DNA from: Achromobacter veterisilvae
Lineage (GTDB): Bacteria > Pseudomonadota > Gammaproteobacteria > Burkholderiales > Burkholderiaceae_B
Length of the DNA: 64,000 nucleotides
Assembly: GCF_900496975.1 (NCBI RefSeq)
Contig: NZ_UFQC01000010.1
Span: forward strand, 147,728-211,727
Reading direction: 5' to 3'
The notes below the pieces were generated by a model, which was given only the letters and a program-made list of their open reading frames with translations, was not told where the DNA came from and did not search any database. The first letter of the stretch is position 1. The number at the start of each line of letters is the position of its first letter. Of the stretch, positions 46,753 through 54,848 are shown piece by piece. The position numbers and the translations under genes are program-made.

Positions 46753-47934
46753 TTACTTCTTGAAGTCGGCCGGCGTCATGGCATCGAGCACCGGATCCTT
46801 GAAGTCCACCACGACGCCGCCTTGCCAGCGCGACCAATGGTAGTCCTGCGCCTGCAGGCCTTCATGATTCGCGGCCGAGAACGGCTGCGTGTATTGCTTG
46901 ACCAGGCCGTCGACCGGCTGTTGCAGGTTTTCCAGCGCGCGGCGCACGGCCTCGCCATCCAGGCTCTTGGCCTGCTCGGCGGCGGCTGCCCACACCAGCA
47001 CCGTGTCGTAGGCCTGGGTCGCCGCCCAGAACATCGACGGGTTGGCCAGCTTGGGGCCGATGCGCTCAAGCAGCGACTTGGCCGCCGGCGACTTCGCCTC
47101 GCTGGAGGTGGTCAGAAATACCGGCCACTCCATCAGCTTGTTGCCCGCCACCTGTGGAAAACCGCTGAACGAGGCCGCCCAGGTCGTCAGCACGCGCGGC
47201 ATGTAGTCGATCTTCTCCATGCTGCGCACCAGATGGCCCAGAGGCGCGGCCTGGGCCCAGACCACCAGCGTGTCGACGCCGGCCGCCTTGGCCTTGCCCA
47301 ACTGCGACGTCATGTCCGTGTCGCGCGCGTCGAACTTCTCGATCACCGCCGGCTTGATGCCGTGCAGGGCGGCGATCTGCTCCATGTCCTTCAGGCCCGC
47401 CTGGCCATAGCCCGTGGTCTCGACAAAGAAGCCGATCTTCTTGGACTGCGGACTCTTGGCGGCATAGGCGACCAGCGCGGCCGCCTGATCGCGGTCCACC
47501 ATGGAAATGCGGAAGAGATAATTGGGATTGTTGCCGGCCGGCTCGGTGATGGCCGTGCTCGAGGCGCTGGAAACCAGCACCGGCATCTTCTTCTGGTTGG
47601 CGATGTGCTTCCAGGCCAGCGCATTGCCCGAATTGGTCGGCCCGAAAACCACCGCCACCCGCTCGCGGTCGATCAGGTCGGTCATGTTCTGGATGGACTT
47701 GGGCGGCTGGCCCAGGTCGTCGCGCACCAGAAACGTCAGCTTGCGCCCGAGCACGCCGCCGCGCTTGTTGATGTCGTCCACCGCGGCCGTGATGCCCAGT
47801 ACGCCGATCTGGCCCGATTCGGCCGAGGGCGAACCCGAAATATCGCCGTTGTACGAAATCTTGATGTCCTGGGCTTGCGCCGAGCAGGCGACGGCGGCCG
47901 TCGCCGCCAATAGCCAATGCTTCAATGTCTTCAT
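46753..47934 (-). CDS. ABC transporter substrate-binding protein, Liv/HAAT family
   Basis: The 393-residue protein has a signal peptide ending near CSAQAQ (about residue 21), followed by IKISYNGDISGSPSAESGQIG and VAVVFGPTNSGNALAW, typical of type I periplasmic binding proteins. It delivers the ligand to the leftward Liv transporter. The genes around it (alcohol and aldehyde dehydrogenase, AtuA-like pair) suggest a non-amino-acid organic compound as ligand. AGGAG precedes the ATG. Confidence 0.92.
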   Translation of the reverse strand: MKTLKHWLLAATAAVACSAQAQDIKISYNGDISGSPSAESGQIGVLGITAAVDDINKRGGVLGRKLTFLVRDDLGQPPKSIQNMTDLIDRERVAVVFGPTNSGNALAWKHIANQKKMPVLVSSASSTAITEPAGNNPNYLFRISMVDRDQAAALVAYAAKSPQSKKIGFFVETTGYGQAGLKDMEQIAALHGIKPAVIEKFDARDTDMTSQLGKAKAAGVDTLVVWAQAAPLGHLVRSMEKIDYMPRVLTTWAASFSGFPQVAGNKLMEWPVFLTTSSEAKSPAAKSLLERIGPKLANPSMFWAATQAYDTVLVWAAAAEQAKSLDGEAVRRALENLQQPVDGLVKQYTQPFSAANHEGLQAQDYHWSRWQGGVVVDFKDPVLDAMTPADFKK

Positions 47935-47991
47935 GTGTCTCCTCCGGTGGTTGGTGTGCCGTACTTGGCGGCTGTTGTAATGGCTGTGGAT

Positions 47992-48339
47992 TCAACCCGG
48001 GGGTCGCGGGTCGTCGGGAAGATCGATCTCCAGGTCCAGCAAATACCCCGCCAGCGACTTGCCGTGCGAATCCAGGTTGAGGGCGTCGTTGACGCCTCCA
48101 TCCAGCACGTCATCGATGACGAAATTCATCGCCGCCAGTTGCGGCAGCAGATAGCGGCGGATTTCGCCGGGCTGCCGGTGGGCGAACACGCGGCGCACGG
48201 CCGCGACGGTCACCTGGGCAACGATGCTGTCGTAATGGCGCGGGTCATAGGCAATGACACTGATATTGGAGCGATTGCCCTTGTCGCCCGTGCGGCCATG
48301 CGCGATCTCGAATAAATGCACCCGCTTGGCGGCCGTCAT
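47992..48339 (-). CDS. Stand-alone AtuA-like C-terminal domain protein
   Basis: The 115-residue protein corresponds to the last part of the fused AtuA-like protein at 19663-21477. It has HGRTGDKGNRSNISVIAY, matching SGDKGDDSNIGVIAR there, and ends with LAGYLLDLEIDLPDD, matching the fused protein's C-terminal MLLDLEIPCPG. Its ATG overlaps the stop of the large-domain gene by 4 bp (ATGA), so the two halves are separate, translationally coupled genes. The GDKG and SNI residues probably form the conserved site of the small domain. Confidence 0.88.
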   Translation of the reverse strand: MTAAKRVHLFEIAHGRTGDKGNRSNISVIAYDPRHYDSIVAQVTVAAVRRVFAHRQPGEIRRYLLPQLAAMNFVIDDVLDGGVNDALNLDSHGKSLAGYLLDLEIDLPDDPRPPG

Positions 48340-49673
48340 GCCAGCACCTCATGGCTCGCGTTCACCAGCGCGCGGTCGATATAGGCCGAGCGCGTCTCCA
48401 GACGCCGCCGCACGGCGCTGCGCACCCCGCCGCCGCCGGCGGGCCCGCAGCAATAAAGCGCATTGACCTCGCGCGCCAGGGTGTCGGCTGCCGCGCGCTC
48501 GGCGAACTTGCCGGCCACCCTCAGACGCACGTCGCGCGCGCCGCTGTCGGGCAGGCCGCGCATCAGACGGCCGTCGTCGTCGGCCAGCAGGCTCTGCACG
48601 CCGATGAGATCGACGCGCAGGCCCTCGCCCAGGCGATGGCGGATCACGTCGGCGGCCAATCTGGCCCGCGCCTCGGCGCGCGGGCCGCCATAGGAAATCT
48701 CGGCCTCGCCCAGCCAGCCGCCCTCATAGAAGGCGCTCACTTTGAGCGTGTCGGGACGGCGATGGCCGCGCACCCCATTCAAGGCCACGCGGTCGCCCCC
48801 CAGTTCGGTGACCGTGGCCGCGCTGATATCGGCTGAAACGTCCGGCGTCAGATAGGCCGAGGGGTCGTGCACTTCGTAAAGCAACTGCTCGGTGACCGTG
48901 CGGCGATCGACCACGCCGCCGGTATCCTCGGCCTTGCCGACGATGCAATGCCCGTCGGGCAGAATCTCCGCCACCGGGAACCCCAGATTCCATAGGCCCG
49001 GCACGTCCTTGAAACCGGGGTCGGCAAAATAGCCGCCCGTCACCTGCGAACCGCACTCCAGCAGATGGCCCGCCATAGTCGCCGGACCGAGGCGGTCCCA
49101 GTCATCGGCCGCCCAGCCGAAATGCGCCAGGGCCGGGCCGCTCACCAGCGAGGGATCGGCTACCCGGCCCGTCACCACGATATCCGCGCCATCGAGCAGG
49201 GCGGCCGCGATGGCCTCTCCGCCCAGATAGACATTGGCGCTCACCAGCGAGGCGGGCCGCGCCAGGCCGGCCAGGCCGATCACGGCCTCGGCGTCCTCGC
49301 GCGCCAGCAGGTCATCGCCGCGCACCACGGCCACGCGCGGGGCGCGCAGTTTCAGTTCTCGCGCCAGGCCCAGGATATGCCGGGCGGCGCCCTCTGGATT
49401 GGCGGCGCCGAAGTTGCTCACGATGGCGATGCGCTCGCGCAGGCACAGCTCCAGCACCGGGCGCAGCAAAGGCTCTAGCAGAGGCTCGTAACCGGCTTGC
49501 GGGTTCTCGCGGCGGGCCAATTGGGCCAGGGCAAGGGTGCGCTCGGCCAACGTTTCCAGAATCAATACCCGGCGTCCTTCACGCCGGGCCAGGGTGCGCA
49601 CCACGGGCAGGGGCGCGTCCAGGCGATCCCCCGAAAAACCGGCCCCACATCCTATCCAGAGCGGCGTCACCAT
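48336..49673 (-). CDS. AtuA-like large-domain protein (DUF1446)
   Basis: The 445-residue protein matches the N-terminal domain of the fused homologue: VAVVRGDDLL, IVVTGRVADPSL, GHLLECGSQVTGGYFAD, DTGGVVDRRTVTEQLLYEVH and YLTPDVSADIS. The small domain is supplied by the next gene. It is the first gene of the leftward operon, divergent from a LysR gene. Function is unknown beyond membership of acyl-CoA and terpene catabolic clusters. Confidence 0.88.
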   Translation of the reverse strand: MVTPLWIGCGAGFSGDRLDAPLPVVRTLARREGRRVLILETLAERTLALAQLARRENPQAGYEPLLEPLLRPVLELCLRERIAIVSNFGAANPEGAARHILGLARELKLRAPRVAVVRGDDLLAREDAEAVIGLAGLARPASLVSANVYLGGEAIAAALLDGADIVVTGRVADPSLVSGPALAHFGWAADDWDRLGPATMAGHLLECGSQVTGGYFADPGFKDVPGLWNLGFPVAEILPDGHCIVGKAEDTGGVVDRRTVTEQLLYEVHDPSAYLTPDVSADISAATVTELGGDRVALNGVRGHRRPDTLKVSAFYEGGWLGEAEISYGGPRAEARARLAADVIRHRLGEGLRVDLIGVQSLLADDDGRLMRGLPDSGARDVRLRVAGKFAERAAADTLAREVNALYCCGPAGGGGVRSAVRRRLETRSAYIDRALVNASHEVLA

Positions 49674-49774
49674 TGTCTCGTCATGTTGTTGGAATGAACG
49701 GATTGTGGGAGCCGCAAACTCAGAAGTAAAATCGAAATTTCAAAACCATTCATCCAAAAACCAAATCAATTGGA

Positions 49775-50677
49775 ATGAACCTCTCCACCCGCCAGCTCCG
49801 CGCCTTCGTCAGCGCCGCCGATCACCAGAACTTCACCCGCGCGGCGGCCGAAATCGGCCTGTCGCAGCCGGCGTTCAGCGCATTGATCAAGTCGTTGGAA
49901 GAAGAATTGGGCGCGCAGCTCTTCGTGCGCAACACCCGCAATATCGAACTGTCCGCCTTCGGCAAGCTGTTCGAGTCCTTTGCGCGGCGTTCCCTGTATG
50001 AAACCGACACCGCGCTGCAACATCTGCAGGACTACGCGGCGGGGCGCATCGGAACAGTACAGGTCGCCGCCCTGCCCTCGGTGGCGGCCAGTTGGCTGCC
50101 GCCCGTCTTCCGGCAATTCCGCGCCCAATACCCGGGCGTGACCACCGTGCTGCGCGACGGCATGTCGCAAGAATGCGTGGAATTGCTCAGCAATGGCGAG
50201 ATCGACTTCGCCATCGCCACTGTCGACCACTATGCCGCCAAGCTCGAACGCCAGCTCCTGTGGCAGGATCAACTGCACCTCATCTGCCCGCCCGACCATC
50301 CCCTGGCCCGCCAGCGCAAGCGCGTGACCCTGGAGCAGATCGCCCAGTACCCCATCGTCAACTTTGTCAGCCACAGTAGCGTGCGCCAGCGCGTGGACGC
50401 CGCCTTCGGACCCCATACGCTCAATACCGTCCTGGAGGTCGAACATCTGGCCACCGCCAGCGCCATGGTCGAAAGCGGCGTGGGCCTGACCATCGTCCCC
50501 ACGCTCACGCTCTACCAGTTCCGGCGCCCCACCCTCACCATCCGCGCCATCGAAGACAATAGCTTCAAGCGGGAGGTCTTCGTCCTCACCCGAAAGAACA
50601 GACAGCTCTCGCGTCCGGCCCGAGCGATGTTCGACATGGTGACGGCCCACGTAGCCGGGCTGAAGCATGACGGCTGA
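49775..50677 (+). CDS. LysR-type transcriptional regulator
   Basis: The 300-residue regulator starts NLSTRQLRAFVSAADHQNFT with the helix-turn-helix FTRAAAEIGLSQPAFSALIK (about residues 19-38). The effector domain begins near residue 90 (VAALPSVAASWLPPVFRQFR). It is divergent from the AtuA-like operon, with 101 bp between the start codons, and is its probable regulator. The repeat TTGGAATGAAC occurs at 49689-49699 and again at its own start codon. Confidence 0.92.
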   Translation: MNLSTRQLRAFVSAADHQNFTRAAAEIGLSQPAFSALIKSLEEELGAQLFVRNTRNIELSAFGKLFESFARRSLYETDTALQHLQDYAAGRIGTVQVAALPSVAASWLPPVFRQFRAQYPGVTTVLRDGMSQECVELLSNGEIDFAIATVDHYAAKLERQLLWQDQLHLICPPDHPLARQRKRVTLEQIAQYPIVNFVSHSSVRQRVDAAFGPHTLNTVLEVEHLATASAMVESGVGLTIVPTLTLYQFRRPTLTIRAIEDNSFKREVFVLTRKNRQLSRPARAMFDMVTAHVAGLKHDG

Positions 50678-50769
50678 GCGGCATACGGCAGAAGAGTGAG
50701 TCCTGTTCAACGGTCATGATTTGGGACTATTCTGTGTTGCCGTACCCCCAACACGGAGGAGCCCGCACC

Positions 50770-52107
50770 ATGAATCTGCACCGTCTGCTCAAGCAGCGAG
50801 AAGCCGATCACAAGCCGTTGCGCGTCGCATTGCTGGGCGCCGGAAAGTTCGGCGCGATGTTCATGAGCCAGGCCCCGCGCACGCCGGGGATGAGATTGGT
50901 GGCGGTGGCGGACCTCGCCCCCGACCGCGCCCGCGCGGCGCTCACCCGCGTCGGCTGGCCCGCCACGGCGCTCCACGCCACCAGCACCGGCGACGCCCTG
51001 AAGAACGGCAAGGTCTACTTCAGCGACGACCCCTACGCCCTGATCGCCAGCCCCGACGTCGAAATCGTCATCGACGCCACCGGGCAGGCGGCCGCGGGCA
51101 TCGGCCACGTGCTGGCCTGCTGCGAACACGGCAAGCACATCATCATGGTCAACGTCGAGGCCGACGCGCTGGCCGGGCCCCTGCTGGCGCGCCGGGCGCG
51201 CGAGGCGGGCATCGTCTACTCGCTGGCCTACGGCGACCAGCCCGCCCTGATCTGCGAAATGGTGGACTGGGCGCGCGCCAGCGGCTTCGAAGTCATGGCC
51301 GCGGGCAAGGGCACCAAGTACCTGCCGGAATTCCATACCTCCACGCCCGACACCGTCTGGCCCTATTACGGTTTCACCGCCGAAATGGTCGCGGCGGGCG
51401 ACTTCAACGCGCAGATGTTCAACAGCTTCCTGGACGGCACCAAGAGCGCCATCGAGATGGCCGCGGTGTCCAACGCCACCGGGCTGCTGCCCTCGCCTTC
51501 CGGCCTGCATTTCCCGCCCTGCGGCGTGGACGACCTGGCCCGCGTGCTGCGCCCGCGCGAAAGCGGCGGCATCCTGCACCACCGCGGGCAGGTGGAAGTG
51601 ATTTCCTCGCTGGAACGCGACGGCCGGCCGGTGTTCCGCGACCTGCGCTGGGGCGTCTACGTGACGCTGGCGGCGGACAGCGACTACGTGCGCCGCTGTT
51701 TCCAGGAATACGGGCTGGTCACGGATCCCAGCGGCAACTTCACGGCCATGTACAAACCCTATCACCTGATCGGGCTGGAACTGGGCATCAGCGTGGCCAG
51801 CGTGGGCCTGCGGCGCGAGCCCACCGGCGCGCCCGCCGGCTGGCACGGCGACGTCGTCGCCACCGCCAAGCGCGACCTCCCCGCCGGCCAGATCCTGGAC
51901 GGCGAAGGCGGCTATACGGTGTACGGCCGGCTGATGCCGGCCCGCGATTCGGTGGCGGACGGCTACCTGCCGCTGGGGCTGTCGCACCAGGTCAAGCTGA
52001 AGAACCCGGTGCGGCAATCGCAGGCGATCCGCTGGCGCGACGTGGAATTCGACGAAAGCGCCACGGCGGTGCAGTTCCGGCGGGAGATGGAGCAGACCTT
52101 CGCCTGA
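50770..52107 (+). CDS. NAD(P)-dependent oxidoreductase with C-terminal SAF domain (homoserine dehydrogenase-like)
   Basis: The 445-residue protein has an N-terminal Rossmann fold (RVALLGAGKFGAMFMSQAP, residues 18-36; IVIDATGQAAAGI), a central domain with AYGDQPALICEMVDWARA, and a C-terminal SAF domain (ATAKRDLPAGQILDGEGGYT). Such proteins are annotated as predicted homoserine dehydrogenases, but some family members act on sugar-acid substrates. The ATG at 50770 follows GGAGGAG; an in-frame upstream ATG adds residues without homology. It stands alone between a LysR gene and a converging GntR gene. Confidence 0.87.
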   Translation: MNLHRLLKQREADHKPLRVALLGAGKFGAMFMSQAPRTPGMRLVAVADLAPDRARAALTRVGWPATALHATSTGDALKNGKVYFSDDPYALIASPDVEIVIDATGQAAAGIGHVLACCEHGKHIIMVNVEADALAGPLLARRAREAGIVYSLAYGDQPALICEMVDWARASGFEVMAAGKGTKYLPEFHTSTPDTVWPYYGFTAEMVAAGDFNAQMFNSFLDGTKSAIEMAAVSNATGLLPSPSGLHFPPCGVDDLARVLRPRESGGILHHRGQVEVISSLERDGRPVFRDLRWGVYVTLAADSDYVRRCFQEYGLVTDPSGNFTAMYKPYHLIGLELGISVASVGLRREPTGAPAGWHGDVVATAKRDLPAGQILDGEGGYTVYGRLMPARDSVADGYLPLGLSHQVKLKNPVRQSQAIRWRDVEFDESATAVQFRREMEQTFA

Positions 52108-52176
52108 GAACGCATGAGGTAGGAGTTTTCTTGAGCCGCCGATGTCCGGACTGCGGGATTCCGCAGCAAAAACGCC

Positions 52177-52923
52177 CTAAACAGGCGCGGGACGCTCCGC
52201 CTGGAACAGCCGCAGGCGGTCGGCGGCGTTGCGCAGGTGCTGTTCGGCGGCCTGGCCGGCGGCGTCCGGATCGCCGCCGTCGATGGCGGCGAAGATGGCC
52301 TGGTGTTCGCTCTGCACCGCGGCCATGCGCTCGGCGTACATGCGCGCCGTGTTGTTGCGCGCGCTGCGGATGACGCGCCGGACATTGGCTTCCAGGTAGT
52401 CGTTCAGCGCCACCAGGTGCGGGTTGTGCGTGGCCTGCACGATGGCCTGGTGGAACTGGTAGTCCTCTTCGTCGCCCAGCTTGTCGTTCAGCAGCGCGTA
52501 TTCCATGCCCACCAGCGCCTGGCGCATCTTCTTCAGGTCCGCCTCGGTGCGGCGCTGGGCCGCGTAGCGCGCCGCCGTGACCTCGATGGACAGCATCAGC
52601 TCCAGGATGTGCTCCAGGTCCTGGTTGTCGCCGGGCGTGGGCGCGGCGATGCGGAACGCGTTCTTCTGGAAGTTCGGATCGACGAAAACGCCGCTGCCCT
52701 GCTGCGACGTGATCAGGCCTTCGGACTTCAAGCGCGCCAGCGCCTCGCGCACGACGGCGCGGCTGACCGAGTAGGTTTCGGTCAACTGCTTTTCCGTGGG
52801 CAGGCGATCGCCGGGCGCGAGCACCCCCTGGCGTATCTGCTCCGCCAGCGCGTCGCCCAGCGCCGCGGAAAGCGAACTCTTGGGCGCGGCGCGCGGAGGA
52901 TCCTGTTCTTGGGTGGGCTGCAT
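52177..52923 (-). CDS. GntR-family (FCD/FadR-type) transcriptional regulator
   Basis: The 248-residue regulator has the N-terminal winged helix (ALAEQIRQGVLAPGDRLPTE, then YSVSRAVVREALARLKSEGL) and an all-helical FCD effector domain with the metal-binding pattern DEEDYQFHQAIVQATHN and MYAERMAAVQSEHQAIF. The ATG at 52921-52923 is chosen because the recognisable domain begins shortly after; the frame is open further but low in information. It is encoded after an SDR gene in the same direction and probably controls the strong divergent promoter at 53841. Confidence 0.92.
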   Translation of the reverse strand: MQPTQEQDPPRAAPKSSLSAALGDALAEQIRQGVLAPGDRLPTEKQLTETYSVSRAVVREALARLKSEGLITSQQGSGVFVDPNFQKNAFRIAAPTPGDNQDLEHILELMLSIEVTAARYAAQRRTEADLKKMRQALVGMEYALLNDKLGDEEDYQFHQAIVQATHNPHLVALNDYLEANVRRVIRSARNNTARMYAERMAAVQSEHQAIFAAIDGGDPDAAGQAAEQHLRNAADRLRLFQAERPAPV

Positions 52924-53018
52924 TGGAATCGTGAATACCTGCCGGCCGCGCGCGCGCGGCCCTGTCTGTTGATCGGAATACCCGTTTGCCGCGGCGGCGG
53001 CCGCCGCGGAATTCGACT

Positions 53019-53756
53019 TTACGCGATATAGATGCCGCCGTTGACCTGCATGACCTCGCCGGTGACGAAGCTGGCCAGCGGCGAACACAGGAACGCGATC
53101 GAACCCGCGATTTCCTCGGCGGTGCCGAAACGGCGCAGCGGCGTGCTTTCCAGCAACTGCCCGCCCTTCTGCCCGATCAGGTCATGGGTCATGGACGTGG
53201 CGATGATGCCGGGCGCCACCGCGTTCACGCGGATCTGCGGCGCCAGTTCCAGCGCCAGGCTGCGCGTGAAGCTCTGCACCGCGCCCTTGGACGCGGAATA
53301 GGCGGCGTGCGCGTAGCTGCCGCGCTGGGCGGCCAGCGAGGTCAGCAGCACGATGGACCCGTCATGGCGCAGGTGGCGCTGGGCGGCGCGGCACACGTAG
53401 AACGTGCCGTCCAGGTTCACGCGCATCAGCGTGCGCCAGGCCTCGTCGCTGGTGTCCTTGACCAGGTTTTCGGGATAGATGCCGGCGCAGTGCACCAGGT
53501 GGTCCAGCCCCCCGAAGTGCTTGGCCGCGGCCTCGAACACGCGTTCGCAATCCGCCGAAGCGGACACGTCCAGCGCGCGGGTGTAGACGCGCTGGCCGCT
53601 GGGGTCCAGTTCGGCCGCGACCGCTTCCAGCCGCGCGCCGTCGATGTCGGTCAGCACCAGCCGGGCGCCGTGCGCCGCCATCAGCCGGGCCGTGGCCAAG
53701 CCGATGCCGTTGCCCGCGCCGGTGATGACGGCAACCTTTCCTTCGAACGAAATCAT
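53019..53756 (-). CDS. Short-chain dehydrogenase/reductase
   Basis: The 245-residue classical SDR has the TGAGNGIG cofactor motif (residues 12-19), the HCAG motif (89-92, in place of NNAG), and the catalytic Ser140, Tyr153 and Lys157 (AAYSASKGAV). The C-terminal FLCSPLASFVTGEVMQVNGG is typical. The start is the ATG behind AGGAGACAAG. It faces the shikimate-dehydrogenase-like operon and likely serves the same pathway by oxidising a hydroxyl group. Substrate unknown. Confidence 0.92.
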   Translation of the reverse strand: MISFEGKVAVITGAGNGIGLATARLMAAHGARLVLTDIDGARLEAVAAELDPSGQRVYTRALDVSASADCERVFEAAAKHFGGLDHLVHCAGIYPENLVKDTSDEAWRTLMRVNLDGTFYVCRAAQRHLRHDGSIVLLTSLAAQRGSYAHAAYSASKGAVQSFTRSLALELAPQIRVNAVAPGIIATSMTHDLIGQKGGQLLESTPLRRFGTAEEIAGSIAFLCSPLASFVTGEVMQVNGGIYIA

Positions 53757-53840
53757 CTTGTCTCCTGAAGCGCTTTTTCGAGCGGACCGGCGGCTTCCCG
53801 GCCGCCGCTGCAATTCCGATTGAACTCCTGAACCGGCCGC

Positions 53841-53870
53841 TTGACACGGGAAAAACGCTTGCCCTATGAT
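53841..53870 (+). promoter_or_regulatory. Strong sigma-70-type promoter of the 54-64 kb operon
   Basis: A consensus -35 TTGACA (53841-53846) and a near-consensus -10 TATGAT (53865-53870) are 18 bp apart, upstream of the shikimate-dehydrogenase-like gene. It is the best promoter match noticed in the window. The operator-like repeats lie directly downstream, over the expected transcription start. Confidence 0.72.
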
Positions 53871-53874
53871 TTAT

Positions 53875-53905
53875 CTGACAACTTAATAAAGTTGACTGAC
53901 AACTT
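53875..53905. promoter_or_regulatory. Candidate GntR operator: repeated CTGACAACTT boxes
   Basis: CTGACAACTT occurs at 53875-53884 and again at 53896-53905, 21 bp apart (two helical turns), with an inverted AAGTTG at 53889-53894 between them. CAACTT-N4-AAGTTG thus forms a dyad. The cluster overlaps the expected transcription start, so a bound repressor would block the promoter. The FCD-type GntR protein encoded nearby is the obvious candidate. Confidence 0.6.
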
Positions 53906-53996
53906 ATTCCGAAAGCGTAAATCAACTGCCGCTTTCAGGCAAGCGCGTCGGCAACACACGGCTTCGAGGCCGCAGCACCGGCAGGGGACAAATCAG

Positions 53997-54794
53997 GTGG
54001 AAATCACCGGCAGCACTACCGTTTTCGCAATCGCGGCGGACCCGATCGCGCACGTCAAGACGCCCCAGCGGCTCAATGCGCTGCTGCGCGAGCGCGGCGC
54101 CGACGCCGTCATGGTTCCCTTCCACGTGCGCGCCGAGGCCCTGCCCGGCCTGTTCGCCGGCCTTCGCGGGCTGGCCAACCTGGGCGGCATCGTGGTGACG
54201 GTGCCCCACAAGGAAAGCGCGGCCGCCCTGTGCGATGCCCTGACGCCCTCCGCCCGGCTGAGCGGCGCGGTCAACGCGGTGCGCCTGCGGGATGGCGTGC
54301 TCACCGGCGGCAACTTCGACGGCCTGGGCTTCGTGGCCGGGCTGCGCGGCCAGGGGCACGACCCCGCGGGCCGCCATGTCTACCTGGCCGGCCTGGGCGG
54401 CGCGGGCAAGGCCATCGCCTGCGCCATCGCCGACACCGGCCCCGCCAGCCTGCGCCTGTACAACCGCAGCGCCGACAAGGCCGCGTCCTTCGCCGCCCAT
54501 CTCGGCCGCCAATACCCCGGCCTGGCCGTCAGCCTGGCCAGCTCCGCTCCCGGCCCCTGCGACATCGCCATCAACGCGACTTCGCTGGGCCTGGACGACA
54601 CCGATCCCCTGCCCTTCCAACTGGACGCCCTGGCCGCCGGCACCGTCGTCGCCGACGCCGTGATGAGCCGCGTCGACACGCCCCTGCTGCGCGCCGCCGC
54701 CGCGCGCGGCTGCCGCACGCATCCGGGCCTGTACATGCTGGAAGGACAGATCGCAGAAATTGCCCGCTTCCTGGGCATACAAGAGCCGCAATAA
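53997..54794 (+). CDS. Shikimate/quinate dehydrogenase-like protein (AroE family)
   Basis: The 265-residue protein has the substrate-binding NLGGIVVTVPHKESA (the catalytic lysine is in VPHK), SGAVNAVRL and GNFDGLGFV, and the NADP-binding VYLAGLGGAGKAIACAIA. The family oxidises 3-hydroxyl groups of shikimate or quinate, or reduces dehydroshikimate. A GTG at 53997 with AGGGGAC upstream is chosen as start; the longer frame would pass through the operator. Being the first gene of a transport and catabolic operon, it is more likely catabolic than the biosynthetic AroE. Confidence 0.85.
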   Translation: MEITGSTTVFAIAADPIAHVKTPQRLNALLRERGADAVMVPFHVRAEALPGLFAGLRGLANLGGIVVTVPHKESAAALCDALTPSARLSGAVNAVRLRDGVLTGGNFDGLGFVAGLRGQGHDPAGRHVYLAGLGGAGKAIACAIADTGPASLRLYNRSADKAASFAAHLGRQYPGLAVSLASSAPGPCDIAINATSLGLDDTDPLPFQLDALAAGTVVADAVMSRVDTPLLRAAAARGCRTHPGLYMLEGQIAEIARFLGIQEPQ

Positions 54795-54848
54795 GCGCGC
54801 TTGCTTGATCCACGGGTTCACCCACTCCCATTCACGGAGGAGACACTC

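Noticed and set aside
47992..49673. AtuA gene broken by a frameshift
   Set aside because: The two halves meet in a clean ATGA overlap, match natural domain borders, and the small protein has its own normal start.
52151..52166. CTGCGG-GATT-CCGCAG hairpin as a terminator between the SAF oxidoreductase and GntR genes
   Set aside because: Only a 6-bp stem, and no T-run follows on either strand in the right position.
53841..53996. Upstream in-frame ATG extending the shikimate-dehydrogenase-like gene by 52 codons
   Set aside because: The extension would be encoded by the promoter and operator sequence and has no similarity to AroE; the GTG at 53997 has a ribosome-binding site.
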